DNA from: an uncultured Alistipes sp.
Lineage (GTDB): Bacteria; Bacteroidota; Bacteroidia; Bacteroidales; Rikenellaceae
Direction: 5' to 3'
NCBI GenBank assembly: GCA_904502075.1
Contig: CAJGDL010000089.1
Span: 1-7,169, forward strand
DNA: 7,169 nucleotides
Shown here: piece after piece, positions 6,823 to 7,169 of the stretch
Position numbering within the stretch: position 1 is the stretch's first letter
Layout: every line of letters starts with the position of its first letter
Notes under the pieces: model-generated
Told to the model about the DNA's origin: nothing
The model's input: only the letters and a program-made list of their open reading frames with translations
The model's database searches: none
Position numbers and translations under genes: made by a program

Positions 6823-7169
6823 ATGAATACGAAAGATATGAAATTTGAGACTCGCCAGATTCATGCGGGTCTGAAGGCCGACGAGCCCACCGGTTCGCGC
6901 GGCGTGGCGATCTATCCCACGGCCGCCTACCGTTTCCAAAATTGCGATCACGCGGCCCGTCTCTTCGAGTTGAGCGAGGCAGGTAACATCTATACGCGTC
7001 TGCAAAATCCCACCACCTCGGCCTACGAGGAGCGCATTGCCGCCCTCTACGGAGCGGTTGGGGCGTTGGCTGTTTCGTCGGGCATGTCGGCCATCCTACT
7101 CACCATCCTCTCGCTGGCCCAAAAGGGGGAGAATATTGTCGCTTCGCCCTATCTCTATGGCGGTACCTA
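6823..7169 (+). CDS. metY: O-acetylhomoserine sulfhydrylase / aminocarboxypropyltransferase (3' end outside window)
   Basis: The first 115 codons of a gene run off the right edge with no stop. The enzyme class is a cytoplasmic PLP enzyme of the Cys/Met metabolism (cystathionine gamma-synthase-like) family. It uses sulfide or another thiol to turn O-acetylhomoserine into homocysteine or methionine. Diagnostic blocks are FETRQIHAG (8-16), TGSRGVAIYPTAAYRF (23-38), DHAARLFEL (42-50), GNIYTRLQNPTT (54-65), SSGMSA (85-90) and LYGGT (111-115). Tyr57 and Arg59 match residues that contact the PLP phosphate from the neighbouring subunit, and SSGM matches the phosphate-binding loop. The combination of HAA-LF-L and GNIYTR favours MetY over cystathionine gamma-synthase or methionine gamma-lyase. 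The PLP lysine lies beyond the window. ATG 6838 is an alternative start: AAGGA at 6818-6822 abuts ATG 6823 and is 15 nt from ATG 6838, so neither spacing is ideal. It begins 7 nt after the outer-membrane factor stop with no terminator between, suggesting co-transcription with the pump. Confidence 0.88.
   Translation, partial: MNTKDMKFETRQIHAGLKADEPTGSRGVAIYPTAAYRFQNCDHAARLFELSEAGNIYTRLQNPTTSAYEERIAALYGAVGALAVSSGMSAILLTILSLAQKGENIVASPYLYGGT

Noticed and set aside
6815..6826. ATG at 6815-6817 overlapping the channel stop codon, as a start for the downstream gene.
   Set aside because: It reads only two more codons before TGA (6824-6826), so it cannot start the sulfhydrylase. ATG 6823 is in the correct frame.

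Overview
The window looks like a chromosomal stretch from a member of the Bacteroidota, most likely the Bacteroidales. An Alistipes-like organism is my guess from codon use and protein style, and no marker gene confirms it. The supporting signs are: a promoter matching the Bacteroidota -7 consensus TAnnTTTG rather than a sigma70 -10/-35 pair; an AT-rich leader without Shine-Dalgarno before the first efflux gene; lipoprotein signals on both the adaptor and the outer-membrane protein of the pump; and GC-rich coding sequence beside AT-rich intergenic DNA. All genes are on the + strand and none is visibly broken. The first and last are cut only by the window edges.

Layout. Positions 1-759 hold the 3' part of a GDP-mannose-type nucleotidyltransferase with a C-terminal cupin domain (ManC-like). 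An intrinsic terminator follows at 782-821. The rest of the 254-bp gap is AT-rich and carries a -7 element (963-970) with a perfect 16-bp palindrome just upstream (939-954). Three genes then encode a complete tripartite RND (HAE-1 type) efflux pump: the periplasmic adaptor lipoprotein (1014-2183), the inner-membrane proton/drug antiporter (2190-5384) and the outer-membrane channel lipoprotein (5391-6815). Both spacers are exactly 6 nt, so all three share one reading frame. Only 7 nt later, an O-acetylhomoserine sulfhydrylase (MetY-like) gene begins at 6823 and runs off the right edge.

How the genes work together. The permease uses the proton gradient to take substrates from the periplasm or the outer leaflet of the inner membrane. 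The adaptor bridges the permease to the outer-membrane channel, which releases the substrate outside the cell. The substrate cannot be read from sequence, but the AcrB-type phenylalanine-rich pocket appears to be largely substituted. No regulator gene lies in the window. The palindrome over the promoter is the best candidate for regulatory input. The close spacing of the sulfhydrylase gene suggests it may be transcribed with the pump. The nucleotidyltransferase is a separate unit, ended by its own terminator.

I see no mobile element, CRISPR array, tRNA, rRNA or clearly new system. The points that merit a second look are the operator-like palindrome, the altered substrate pocket, the pump-metY linkage, and a strong codon avoidance that creates very long spurious antisense reading frames.
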